Assembly: GCA_017893485.1 (NCBI GenBank)
Contig: CM030366.1
Coordinates: 99,631,085 to 99,695,084 of the forward strand
Origin: Hemerocallis citrina
Lineage: Eukaryota > Streptophyta > Magnoliopsida > Asparagales > Asphodelaceae
Reading direction: 5' to 3'
Length of the DNA: 64,000 bases
The notes below the pieces were generated by a model that made no database searches, was not told the origin of the DNA, and was given only the letters and a program-made list of their open reading frames with translations. This document shows positions 12,101 through 21,949 of the stretch, one piece after another. Numbering within the stretch: position 1 is the stretch's first letter; each line of letters starts with the position of its first letter. A program made the position numbers and the translations under genes.

Positions 12101-15100
12101 ACAAAACCAAGTATACACTTGCTATCTTAGTTAGCGACCCTATTTTCACTAGGGTTGCTAACTGAGATAGCGAGTTTCGATTGGGAAATGATTCATGTGA
12201 CGGGACCTCAAAATATTCAGGATAATAGAAAAGTTTTGGATTGTTCAAGAGTTTTCTTTACCTTCGATATCAACAGATTCACACATTCCAGCTGCTGTTT
12301 GGTGCTTTTCAAAAACCGTAACTCTGCTGTATCCAAGCGTGGCAAGGGCATAAGATGTTTGCCTCCAAAGACTAAATGTTCAAGTTTAGCTCTCTGTAAA
12401 TGAACATCACCAACCATCAGTACACTTCAGAAACTATTTGTACTTTTAAATCGTTTAAGACTTGTGCAATTGCACGTTTAAAAAGTAAATTTTAAATATT
12501 TTGCACCTATACATATAATCAAGAGAGTTTAAATTGTTAAAGACTTGTGCAATTGCACATTTAAAAAGTAAATTTTAAATATTTTGTATCTATACATATA
12601 ATCAAGAGAATTTTAAATATTTTGCAATTATAGCCATATGTAATCTTTTTTTATGCATTAGAATATTTTTGAGATTTTGAGAATATTCTGAAATTTGTAT
12701 CTTGTTTTGTTTTGAGCCATATAAAGACCTTGAGATTAATGAGAAAGATATGCTATTCCTGATTAAAAATTATTGTATTGAAGTTTTGCTCTTCATCTCT
12801 CTTTGTGTGATACAATTGAGATCCAACTTGTTAGGGTTCGTGATAAATTGTAATACAATTTTAGGGTTAGTGATTAACTCTAAAATCTACTCCCAAATTA
12901 AAATCCCCAAATATAATTACCCAAATAAAAAAAACCTAATCCCTCATCCCCAAATCTCCATCGTCTTTTTCCCTGCATCTTCACCTCCTTCCTTCAAAAT
13001 CCTGGCCCCCCATCCTCTCCCGAAACCGCCCAACTCTCCCCTCCCCCGTCGTCATCCCCGTCGACGAAACCCCTCACCTCCACCCCCAAATCGACGTCGA
13101 CCCCACAGTTGCCCATCCTTTCCCTCACCCCCGTCGACCACCCCCTCTCACTTCCACCACAAAACCAACTCGCCCCAAGCTGCCCCACCTCAACGCTTCC
13201 GTCACTCGCCCTCTCCTTCGTCGAAACCCTAAAACCCAACCCCCTTCACTGAACCCCTTCCCAGGCCGACGCCAGCCTAGATTCACCTCGCTGCACCCGA
13301 TCGAAACCCTAGCGGCGTCGCGCCCTATTGCACCCATCGCTCTTGCTGTTGCCATTGCTGGTTTGGATTGCGGCTGTCTCTCTCTTACTGTGGTTGCTGA
13401 TTTGCCGTGGTCTGCCATTGCTGTGTTTTACCAGAGATCTACGCAATTGTTCTTCGAACCCTCGGTATATTCTTTCCACTTTTAAATATTTGTGTTATAC
13501 TGCTCTATTATCACTATCATATTATCTAGTTTAACTGTCGACCACAAATATTGAGATTGAGTGTTCCACATGCTTGATTAGAGTACGAATCAATATTGAA
13601 TCTATTACTTGCTAAGAACACTTAGGGATTTGATTATTGATTGTTATAATTGAATTATTAATTGGGATTGTTAAACGTGATTCAGTTTTTGAAAATCCAT
13701 CACACCGGTTAACTGTTTAAAAATTCTAACTGTAATCCGCACTACGTGTTGGTAAAATTAATCCATTAAGAATCTTGGAAATTCTCTATTTTAAGGTTAG
13801 TTTTACATCATTTTGGTATCAGAGCGAAGGTTCCTAAAACCTTAGTTCTTACATCGTAGGCATTAATTTTGCATTCATTTAAGATTGTGTAGTCTTTTAT
13901 TTTTCTTTCTTTATTTTAGATCATTTCAGATTTATTATTAAAAAAAAATTAGCACACACACGACTCCTAGTTTTCCACTTTTGGTGAGCGTCTTCGCAGC
14001 ACCATCCCAAATTCTGAAGAGCCTTTCTTATCTTTTACAAATCACCCAACTAGGAATCCTAGACCTTCCCGAACTGAGATGGACAACTCTGATATTTCCG
14101 CTACCCTAGCTACCATTCAAGCAACTCTTGCCAATATCAATCAGAGGCTTGAGAAAGTGGAATTAAATCAAATTGTTATCCCTGAGCTTCATGCTAATCG
14201 TCAGATCCCTCAAGTGAATGTTCGTGACGATCGACGTCAAGAACGTGACTCTGACGAACAATATAAGAATGTTAAGGCTGACGTTCCCCATTTTGAAGGC
14301 CACATGGAACCCCAAGCTTTCCTTGATTGGATCCGTGCGATGGACCACTACTTTGTGTGGTTTGACATGAGCGAAGTCCTGGAAGTTAAATTTGCCATTA
14401 TGAAATTGACGGGTAAAGCTCAACAATACTGGACCAATCTTGAATATGCCCGCAGAGGTCGAGGCCTGACACCTATAGCCACTTAGGAAGCCATGAAAGA
14501 GAAGCTCACTGAGAGATATGTACTGTTATCGTTCCACACCCGATTGCTAGATTCGTGGAACCAACTGTATCAAGAAAGTAAATCCACACAAGAATATGTT
14601 GATAAATTTGATGACTTCCTTATTCGGTGCAATGCTTTAGGTAAAAAGAGTGAAGAACAAACTCTCTCTAGGTTCAGGGCTGGATCACGAGCCGATCTGA
14701 GGAATGAGCTAATTCATAAAAATGTGAACTCATTAGCGGCAGCTTATGTTCTTGTCCTCAATATGGATTCCCTTAAAGCAAGTTTCCATTACAAGTCCAG
14801 CGATTCGATGGATCATTCCTCCAGAATGAATCCTCCTGACCGCTCTAGACCTGAGCACTCCTCTCCTCAGTACCCTAACAAGTCTTACCCAAACAAACAT
14901 ACTTCAAATTCCTATCCACTTAGAAATGACAACACGGGTAAGAACACTGAAACAGACTATTCTACGATTGATCCTCTCACTAAGTGCTATAAATGTAAGG
15001 GATACGGCCATGTTGCTGGCAACTGTCCTAACCCAAGTAGGATCAATATAGTAGAGGGTACCGCAGTCATTGCTGATGAGCCTGACAATGAGTTTACTTA

Positions 15101-18100
15101 CGAACCTAATGTAAGTGATGACTTTGATGAAAAAGAGGATGACTAGTTTCTCAATTGTGTTCAGTCTGTCTAGTCACCTCCATTGAGTGTACCTGAGTCA
15201 CCCATCCCTTCCCAAATCACTTGGCAACCCATAGATTTTACCCCTATGTTAGAACATCACAGAGTCACAGAGTCTGCATCCACATTTGCATTCTGTATTC
15301 ATGATTTGAATAGAGAAATTTCCAAGGAAATTAATGAGATTAATTTTAACTACACGTTAATAACAGATACAAGAAGGAAATTTAAAACTCTTGATGTTGG
15401 TGACGAATTGATGGTTCGGATTCGTCCGGAACGGATTCCCGCTGGATCCGTTAAGAACTTGGACATAAGTGCTGCAGGCCCATTTAAGATTTTACAGACA
15501 ATTAATGATAATACCTATGTCGTTGACCTTCCTGAAGGCTTTGGTATAAGACTTTCAATATTGAGGATCTAGTACTCTATGAAGACTCAAAATTCAACCA
15601 TAGAATTTTTTTTATAGATGAGCCTACCTTGCAGCCTAAAGGTGAGATTTCCATGTTTACCCCTCAACCTTATACTACTTACCCACCGACAGAAGAATTG
15701 AATAATATTTTAGATGATCAGATAATTTCTACAAGAGATGGTGGTATGCACAAGTATTTGGTGAGGTGGAAGAACAAGCCGAAGTTGGATGACACTTGCA
15801 TGATCGTGAGGAGCTCCCGCAACTGGATCCAGATCTTTTGGAGCACCATGACAGGATCACTGGTTTTGACTCGACTAGGTCGAGCTCTCTCTCACCCGGA
15901 GAGAATGATGAGGACATCCACTCTGATTAGTTTAATATTTTATTTCAGTACCATATTTATTTTGGCAATTATAGTCATATGTAATCTTTTTTATGCATTA
16001 GAATATTTTTGAGATTTTGAGAATATTCTGAAATTTGTATCTTGATTTGTTTTGAGCCTATATAAAGGCCTTGAGATTAATGAGAAAGATATGTTATTCC
16101 TGATTAAAAATTATTGTATTGAAGTTTTGCTCTTCATCTCTCTTTGTGTGATACAATTGAGATCCAACTTGTTAGGATTTGTGATAAATCCTAATACAAT
16201 TTTAGGGTTAGGGATTAATTCTAAAATCTACCCCCAAATTAAAATTCCCAAATATGATTACCCAAATAAAAAAAACCTAATCCCTCATCCCCAAATCTCC
16301 ATCGTCTTCTTCCCTACATCTTCACCTCCTTCCTTCAAAATCCCGCCCCCTATCCTCCCCCGAAACCGCCAAACTCTCCCCTCCCCCGTCGTCATCCTCG
16401 TCGACGAAACCCCTCACCTCCACCTCCAAATCGATGTCGACCCCACAGTCGCCCCTCCTTTCCCTCACCCCCGTCGACCACCCCCTCTCACTTCCACCAC
16501 AAAACCAACTCGCCCCAAGCCATCCCACCTCAACGCCTCCGTCACTCCCTCTCCTTCGTCGAAACCTTAAAACCCAACCTCCTTCACTGAACCCCTTCCC
16601 AGGCTGACGCCAGCCTAGATTCACCTCGCTACACCCGATCGAAACCCTAGCGGCGCCACGCCCTATTGCACCCATCGCTCTTGCTGTTGCCATTGCTCGT
16701 TTGGATTGTGGCCGTCTCCCTCTTACTGTGGTTGCTGATTTGCCGTGGTCTGCCATTGCTGTGTTCTACCAGAGATCTACGCAATTGTTCTTCGAACCCT
16801 CGGTATATTCTTTTCACTTTTAAATATTTGTGTTATACTGCTCTATTATCTCTTATCATATTATCTAGTTTAACTGTCGACCACAGATATTGAGATTAAG
16901 TGTTCCACATGCTTGATTAGAGTACAAATCAATATTGAATCTATTACTTGCTAAGAACACTTAGGGATTTGATTATTGATTGTTATAATTGAATTATTAA
17001 TTGGGATTGTTAAACGTGATTCAGTTCTTGAAAATCCATCATACCGGTTAACTATTTAAAAATTCAAACTTTGATCCGCACTACGTGTTGGTAAAATTAA
17101 TCCATTAAGAATCTTAGAAATTCTCTATTTTAGTGTTAGTTTTACATCAAAAGTAAATATAAATATAATAAAGGCAACAAAAAAAACAAAACCAATGTTT
17201 CTCATTAATATATTTGTCCATGAGAACATGTATCACAGGAAGATATGGTAAATTAAAGAACAGTTATGAAGACAAATTAGGAAATGATGTTAACCAATCA
17301 ATAAATTTAATTTTACTTAAAGTTATATGCTTTATTTTATGTTCATAAAAAAAATTCAATTAAATGTTTAGTTTTCCTGGTTAAGGGAGAATTTTGATCA
17401 CAAATGGGTTTGGAGAATTCAAAACTTGCTTATAGTAGTGTAGATATATCAAGCTTAAACTTTAAATCCATAATGACTACAATTGTCGATTGAGCCTCCA
17501 TGCTTCCACAACTCGATCATCAATCATCATGCCACAGAAATGCAAGAACTAATTCACCATTTATTTTTGCATTACCACCAACTTTACTGAAACGTGAGAA
17601 TAACTCAATGATAAGAGAATAAATATTTGAATCGAATGAACTTCAATTCTTTGAGGGAACAAACGGAGTGAAACTTGCTAACAGAGAAGATCTTCTATTG
17701 ATAGAAGAGAACATTTCGTCGAGACAATAAGAAACTTCCTAGAAATCGACATCTGAAACACTCCAAATTCATATAGAGGGAGGAAGAACATGCTGCAAAC
17801 ATCTCCAATACCACTCAAAAGTAATGGAGAATAGTGTCATCAATCAAAATGAAAGCTCACTAGTCTTTTTGACTTTTTTAAGATAAAAATTCAAATGAAA
17901 ATAAATACGATAAAGATAAACTCGATAAACAGATCAGAGAAAAAATATTAAATATACCAAACCTGCACAATTTTCATCAGATAAAAACTCATCATCATCC
18001 CAGAGCTGCATACTTCAAACAAGCAATGCAAGACTTCCAATGCAGTATTTTCGGAAACAAGAAACTTGTGAAGCTAGACTAGACCCAATCACATCTACAT

Positions 18101-20063
18101 TTCAATTATGATACTAAAAGAACGTAACGTATCGTCACCTTGATAGTAATCTGCAATATATGATTCTGATGCCAATCGACACTTGCTATCTCAGATAGCG
18201 AGTATAGTTAAAATAGGGTCGCTATCTGAGATAGCGACCCTATACTTGGGCTTTTCCCCCTGGTTTCACTTCAAAACAGCAGGCACATAGACTCCCTTTC
18301 TCAATTAGCGACCCTAGTGAAAATAGGGTCGCTAACTGAGATAGCGAGTGTATACTTGGCTTTTTTCTTCAGATTTTTTTCCATGTGGTTAAAACAACAA
18401 ACATATAGACTCGCTATCTCAGTTAGCAACCCTGTTTTCACTAGGGTCACTAACTGAGATAGTGAGTGGGTCATTTCGGTAAATACTGTTGAAAGTGGGT
18501 CAGTTTGGTAAATACTTTCAAAAAGTGGGTCATTTTGGGAAAAAATTCTGGAAAATGGTGGCGCATTGGTCGATGCTGCAGTTGTTAATGAATCTAGCTC
18601 CAAGAAGCGGTTTGACATTATTTATTATAGTGAATTCCACTTTTTATTAATCTCAACTTTAATCAAAACATTATGATGTGATGATCAAATTCCTTTTTTT
18701 TGTATATTCTGTTTATCTAAGTGTATAGGTGCAGGTATAGTTGATTTTCTGTGACAATTCTACAGATTAATATCAAATTCAACTATGTTCAATTGTGATA
18801 TCAAACCATAACATTCTTATCCTCAGTTTGCTTATCAAGTTTATGTTTTTCTTTATCCATTCAACCTTTTATTGCTTCTTTCTTATTTGTTTTCCTCATT
18901 GGCATAATAATCTGTGATGCGTCAGTGTGGAAAATGGTGGCTCCTTGGTCGATGCTGCTGTTGTTAATAAATCTAGCTCCAAGAAGCGGTTTGACATCAT
19001 TTATTATAATTCCAACATTCTGATTATAGATTTCAGTTTTTTTTAATAAAAATTTGTTTGTTGGTAATCACAACGAACTTTTTGATTTGTAGTGGAAGGT
19101 CTGAATCCAGCAGTGCACCTAGTTCTAAAGCTTGTAGGGAGAAAATGAGGAGGGATAGGTTGAATGATAAGTATGTTAACTCCGTTCACGGTCCATAGCT
19201 TTTCCTTTAGATTTTTCTTTTTTCTTTTTGGTCATGTCGACTTGAACGCTAGGTTTATGGAGTTGGGTTCTATTTTGGAACCTGGAAAACCCCCAAAGAT
19301 GGATAAGGCAGCAATTTTGAATGATGCCATCCGAATGGTGACCCAGTTGCGTACGGAAGCACAGAAGCTGAAAGATTCAAATGAGAATCTCCAGGAGAAG
19401 ATCAAAGAGTTGAAGGTCAGCATGCACTTCTCTGTCATCCTGCTGTTTCATCTATTATTCATCTACTTGGGTGCATGTTAATTTGAACATTATATTAGCC
19501 TATTAATATTATAATATTGTAGGTAACAGGATTTGTATTTCCTAGCATGGTGTCTATTAGTTTATGCATTCCTGAATATTGAGATCCACTAGTAGTAGCA
19601 TAACTAGTAGGAAAATCTAACCTACAACCACATCCTATAACTTTAAATCTTTATAACAACATGTCGAGAATTGGTTAAATGAACGAGAAATTCAGTAGAT
19701 ACCATGAGCTCCATTCTGTCTATGATCAGCAACTGCCCTTCCCCTTGGAATTTCTCTTTTTAGATGGCTGTTATATTCTTTATCTTGCAGGAAGAGAAAA
19801 ATGATCTTCGTGACGAGAAGCAGAGGCTAAAGCAAGAGAAAGAGAACTTAGAGCAGCAAATTAAAATGTTGAATGCCCGGACAAGCTACGTGCCTCACCC
19901 TCCTATGATTCCAGCAACAGCTTATACTGCACCAGGGCAAGCAGCAGTCCCGAAGATGATGATGCCTTTTATTAGCTACCCTGGGTACCCAATGTGGCAG
20001 TTCATGCCACCTGCTGATGTTGATACTTCCCAGGATGCAGAATCTTGTCCCCCTGTTGCTTAA
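9110..20063 (+). CDS. ILR3-like: bHLH transcription factor, subgroup IVc (ILR3/bHLH105-like), 5 exons
   Basis: Exons are 9110-9249, 18926-18988, 19093-19170, 19253-19415 and 19791-20063, all with GT-AG introns and matching phases, giving 717 nt and 238 aa (Arabidopsis ILR3 is of similar size). The N terminus MGSLENPNW is the family's conserved start. The basic region (SKACREKMRRDRLND, about residues 79-93) and helix-loop-helix (to about 128) have ILEPG, DKAAIL and DAIRMVTQLR. A leucine-zipper-like coiled coil follows (about 128-176), then a Pro/Met-rich tail with MWQFMPPA and terminal PPVA. Known role of the family: nuclear factors that activate the iron-deficiency response; the conserved C terminus is linked to recognition by BRUTUS-type E3 ligases. 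Intron 1 is 9,676 bp and full of insertions, including a damaged duplicate of exon 2. All five coding exons used here are intact, so the gene is probably functional. Confidence 0.93.
9474..9979. mobile_element. Small non-autonomous hAT element in intron 1
   Basis: The ends are CAGTGTTCTAAAA and, on the other strand, CAATGTTCTAAAA. They are flanked by the 8 bp direct repeat GATATGGG at 9466-9473 and 9980-9987. Subterminal CTAGGTGCTAGGC repeats face each other. The 506 bp interior is AT-rich with a C run and no coding capacity. TSD length and CAGTG-type ends place it in the hAT superfamily. Confidence 0.88.
9988..11630 (+). other. Intron 1 sequence without recognised gene
   Basis: No conserved coding frame is visible. 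Two local tandem pairs occur: about 10095-10185 with 10200-10285 (shared GGTTACCTT and AAGTGGTTGTAAAATGAAT), and 10518-10567 with 10580-10625 (shared CCGAGTACT, TTCGTGCA and TTTATGA). The rest is AT-rich intron. Confidence 0.5.
11931..12180 (+). repeat. Left terminal inverted repeat of the MULE
   Basis: This arm pairs with about 18172-18548. It carries the outer ACTTTTTGAAAGTATTTACC block twice, then palindromic modules of the type GCTATCTTAGTTAGCGACCC facing GGGTTGCTAACTGAGATAGC (12121-12172). The right arm is longer because it has more such modules. Confidence 0.8.
12273..12407 (-). pseudogene. Exon-like fragment captured in the MULE
   Basis: On the minus strand, a TTTACAG acceptor is followed by about 45 open codons (starting RAKLEHLVFGG, including MPLPRLDTAELRFLKSTKQQ and ending LLISK) and then a GTAAAG donor. 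The composition and flanking splice signals look like a real internal exon. I do not recognise the protein. Its place inside MULE terminal repeats suggests capture of a host gene fragment. Confidence 0.4.
12448..12613 (+). repeat. 83 bp tandem duplication beside the chromovirus LTR
   Basis: Two nearly identical 83 bp copies share AGACTTGTGCAATTGCAC and TATACATATAATCAAGAGA. They lie just outside the left LTR of the nested retroelement. Confidence 0.75.
12623..13810 (+). repeat. 5' LTR of the nested chromovirus
   Basis: 1,188 bp, highly similar to 15963-17149. It contains a TATA-like CATATAAAGACC at about 12717 and a C-rich stretch (about 12990-13260) that yields spurious Pro/Arg-rich frames on both strands. 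Confidence 0.8.
14079..15146 (+). pseudogene. gag of the nested chromovirus, one in-frame stop
   Basis: The frame opens at ATG 14079 and is continuous to 15146 except for a single TAG at 14484-14486, about residue 136. The segment after the stop continues the Ty3/gypsy gag fold (EAMKEKLTERYV, QEYVDKFDDFLIRC). A CCHC zinc knuckle CYKCKGYGHVAGNC lies near the C terminus (about 14988-15029). Gag would package element RNA into virus-like particles in the cytoplasm. The single stop suggests recent inactivation. Confidence 0.8.
15183..15930 (+). pseudogene. Integrase C-terminal region and chromodomain remnant
   Basis: The first frame (15183-15572) contains DVGDELMVRIRPERIPAGSV and AAGPFKILQTINDNTYVVDL, the GPY/F-type C-terminal integrase domain of chromoviruses. 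A second frame contains HKYLVRWKNKP (about 15748-15780), the chromodomain core; a shift near 15805 breaks it, with the end (SLSPGENDEDIHSD) in another frame. Reverse transcriptase and the DDE core are deleted between this and gag. In related elements this region helps target integration to chromatin. Confidence 0.75.
15963..17149 (+). repeat. 3' LTR of the nested chromovirus
   Basis: 1,187 bp partner of the LTR at 12623-13810, with TATATAAAGGCC at about 16060. Bases 17150-18170 to its right are MULE interior with no recognised gene apart from a possible short exon at 17963-18011. Confidence 0.8.
17963..18011 (-). other. Possible first exon of a captured gene in the MULE
   Basis: On the minus strand an ATG at 18011 opens MQLWDDDEFLSDENCA, followed by a GTTTGG donor. 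It is on the same strand as the exon-like fragment at 12273-12407 and just inside the right terminal repeat, where Pack-MULE gene starts often sit. Too short to identify. Confidence 0.25.
18172..18548 (-). repeat. Right terminal inverted repeat of the MULE
   Basis: It contains three long palindromic modules (about 18184-18245, 18296-18352, 18412-18466), each pairing GCTATCTCAGTTAGCGACCC-type sequence with its reverse complement around a TTTTCACTA-like loop. The outer 80 bp are the inverted copy of the left end. Confidence 0.8.
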
Positions 20064-20944
20064 TCAAAAAATTTGTTCAGTTTGTCTTTTAAGCCCAAGA
20101 GATCTGGAAGACATTTTGTTATGTTCTTTGTCCCGAGCTTGTAACTCGAAGCTCTTAACCTTGATTTGAACTTGTCTAGTTTGTTGTGTTCAATATCTGG
20201 TAAGACTGCTCTGTGGTTTAACTGTAAATTTTTTAAATGACAGATCCAGCATCTAGTTGTAAATAGATGTCAACTCTGGTACTGCTATTTAGTATTGTGA
20301 AATCTCCTGACATTGGTAAACTTGAAGGGAGGTAGCCTGTATTTCATCATCTTTACAAAGTACCGTTTAGTATGGTAGCACAGAATGATTCTATTTTCAC
20401 TTTGAAGTAAACGGGCAACCATTAGCTTTTGTGTTATTCTGAAGTAGTTGACTTTCTTGTGCATTGCACATGTTTTGGCTTGATGTATAGAAACTGGGAG
20501 GTGATATACATCGAGAGTGTTGTAGTGCTACTTTGTTTGCTGTTATATTTCAGAGTTCAAACTTCAGTAGATATGGCGTGATAGATACATAGGATCAGGA
20601 AACAATTTGTAAGTATAGTTGAGAGTTATGTTAGTGTTTATATTTTGTTTTCCAATTTCAGTATGGTGGAACTCTTTTCTGATGATGGTTGTTTGATCAA
20701 TTAATCAGACTCGTGGAAATTCTCAACATATTACAATGTACACCGCTTGCCATAGAATTCTAATTAGCCTGCAAGTAGGAATAGGAAATACATAAAAACA
20801 TGTCGAAGTCTGCTCAAATAACACATAAATATTGTTCACGCATTCGATAGTAAAAGAACTTTACACATATTTGTAACAGTGCACTGATACATGTAGCCTA
20901 TATTTCCCATCAAATTACAGGAAACTGCTTGCAATTGCATCCCT
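20064..20944 (+). other. Intergenic region between two convergent genes
   Basis: This holds the 3' UTRs of the bHLH gene (plus strand) and the phytocyanin gene (minus strand). No coding frame, repeat or RNA gene was recognised. Confidence 0.5.
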
Positions 20945-21867
20945 TCAAAGTACCAGAGCTACAACCATGCCTAGAGCCAGCAATAGTTGAACCTTCCTAT
21001 GCTGATCTTTAAATCCATTAGCTGCAGAAAATTGCGATCTAGATCTTCCAAATGGCAAGTTTGGCTGAGAATTGCTTTTTGGACGAGGATTGGCAGCTGG
21101 CACATCTGTTATTGCTTGCGGAGATTCGCTTGCTGGAAGAGGGGGAGAGTCCACTGTAGGTGATGTAGTGGGGGCATCTGCTGCCACTGGCGGAGAATCG
21201 CTTGTTGGAGGAGAGTCCACTGTTGGTGAAGTAGTGGGGACATCTGCTGTTACTGGTGGAGAATCGCTTGTCAGAGGAGGGGAATCCACTGTTGGCGATG
21301 CACTGGGCACCACATTGCTTGCCGGAGGAGAAGGAGGAGGAGGAGAGTCTGCTGTTGGAGCTTCAATTGGTGAAATTGCAGGAGGAGAGGCTTGAGATGG
21401 AGTGTTGCCAGCTGTAGAAAGCGTGTCAACCTCCACCTTCATGCCAGCAGCGCAATGCCCTGGAGTTCCACAGATGAAGTATCGCGACCCTGAAGACGTG
21501 AGTGACACAAGTGTGTTCCCATCATTACCGCTAGCAATTGGATTGCTCAGTGAACATGCATCGTAGTCGTCCTTTGAAACCTCCACCACACTGTGCAGAG
21601 TATCGTCATACGAGAAAGCTGTTGAAAACATTGTTCGATATTTAAGAAGAGTGATATAAAAATGTACTGATCTTTCCAGAAAGTTAAAGCCATTGTTAAC
21701 TTACTTAGAATGTCACCAGTTTGGAACGTTTGCGAGGAAGCCCACGATGCAAAGTCTGTGCCTAGACTCCACCCATCAGCCCCTCCAACTAGATAAGTAT
21801 CGGCCATTGCCAAGTGAACCAGGATTGCTACAACTGTGAGGCCTAGGAAAAATCTCATTGCAGTCAT
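20945..21867 (-). CDS. Uclacyanin-type phytocyanin, GPI-anchored arabinogalactan-like protein
   Basis: Two exons, 21867-21705 and 21618-20945, join across an 87 bp GT-AG intron at the position usual for phytocyanins and give 278 aa. Residues 1-22 are a signal peptide ending in MA. The plastocyanin-like domain (23 to about 120) has copper ligands H63, C104, H109 and axial M114, and the C76-C110 disulfide pair, so it is the Met-ligand (uclacyanin) type rather than a copper-less early nodulin-like protein. A long Pro/Ser/Thr-rich tail with SPP motifs invites arabinogalactan glycosylation. The hydrophobic C terminus LLLALGMVVALVL fits a GPI-anchor signal. Expected location is the outer face of the plasma membrane or the wall, with a role in electron transfer or signalling. 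The exact biological role is not predictable. Confidence 0.92.
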
Positions 21868-21940
21868 TGTGCAGCCTGTATCAGAAACTACAACAAAGGA
21901 GGAGAGATTGGTTTGAAGTTAAAGGGATAGAGAAGACCTC

Positions 21941-21949
21941 TATATATAG
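21941..21949 (-). promoter_or_regulatory. TATA box of the phytocyanin gene
   Basis: TATATATAG on the minus strand, about 75 bp upstream of the ATG. It is conserved in the duplicated copy at 25826-25834. Confidence 0.7.

Larger units (their letters stand above)
12623..17149 (+). mobile_element. Internally deleted chromovirus (Ty3/gypsy) nested in the MULE
   Basis: Direct LTRs at 12623-13810 and 15963-17149 start TG(G)CAATTATAG and end TTTTACATCA. The primer-binding site TGGTATCAGAGC (13814-13825), matching initiator Met-tRNA, follows the 5' LTR. Gag and zinc knuckle are at 14079-15146, followed directly by the C-terminal integrase region and a chromodomain (15183-15930). Protease, reverse transcriptase, RNase H and the integrase core are missing. 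No clean target duplication and no purine-rich tract before the 3' LTR were found, so the boundaries may be off by some bases. Confidence 0.8.
11931..18548. mobile_element. Mutator-like element (MULE) with 9 bp TSD, inserted in the duplicated exon
   Basis: The direct repeat TGGAAAATG (11922-11930 and 18549-18557) flanks ends that read GATTTTTCCCCCAAAATGAC on the left and GAATTTTTTCCCAAAATGAC inward from the right. Inverted homology continues for about 250 bp (ACTTTTTGAAAGTATTTACC and palindromic modules). A 9 bp TSD with long terminal inverted repeats is diagnostic of the Mutator superfamily. No MURA-type transposase was recognised. The interior holds exon-like fragments on the minus strand (12273-12407, 17963-18011) and a nested retroelement (12623-17149), so it resembles a non-autonomous Pack-MULE. 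Confidence 0.85.
11920..18609 (+). pseudogene. Upstream duplicate of bHLH exon 2, split by a transposon
   Basis: The copy consists of 11920-11930 (first 11 nt after an intact acceptor AG) and 18558-18609 (remaining 52 nt before an intact donor GTTTGA). The two pieces total 63 nt, the same as the functional exon 2 at 18926-18988, and encode a similar peptide (ENGGALVDAAVVNESSSKKR against ENGGSLVDAAVVNKSSSKKR). At 63 nt with identical phase on both sides, the exon could once have been included together with its duplicate without breaking the frame. It is now separated by 6.6 kb of inserted DNA plus a 9 bp target duplication. Confidence 0.85.
11632..19012 (+). repeat. Tandem duplication of the exon 2 region (first copy split by a MULE)
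   Basis: Copy 1 is 11632-11930 plus 18558-18626. Copy 2 is 18627-19012. Both begin at GAATTCCACTTTTTATTAATC and run through the 3' part of intron 1, the acceptor AG, the 63 nt exon, the donor and a few intron bases ending in TTTATTATA. The unit is about 370-385 bp. Copies differ by scattered substitutions and small indels, so the duplication is not recent. The Mutator-like element at 11931-18548 accounts for the separation of copy 1 into two pieces. Confidence 0.85.

Noticed and set aside
12994..13534. Pro-rich and Gly/Arg-rich frames, repeated at 16322-16893
   Set aside because: They lie in a C-rich part of the two LTRs of the nested chromovirus and are not conserved protein domains.
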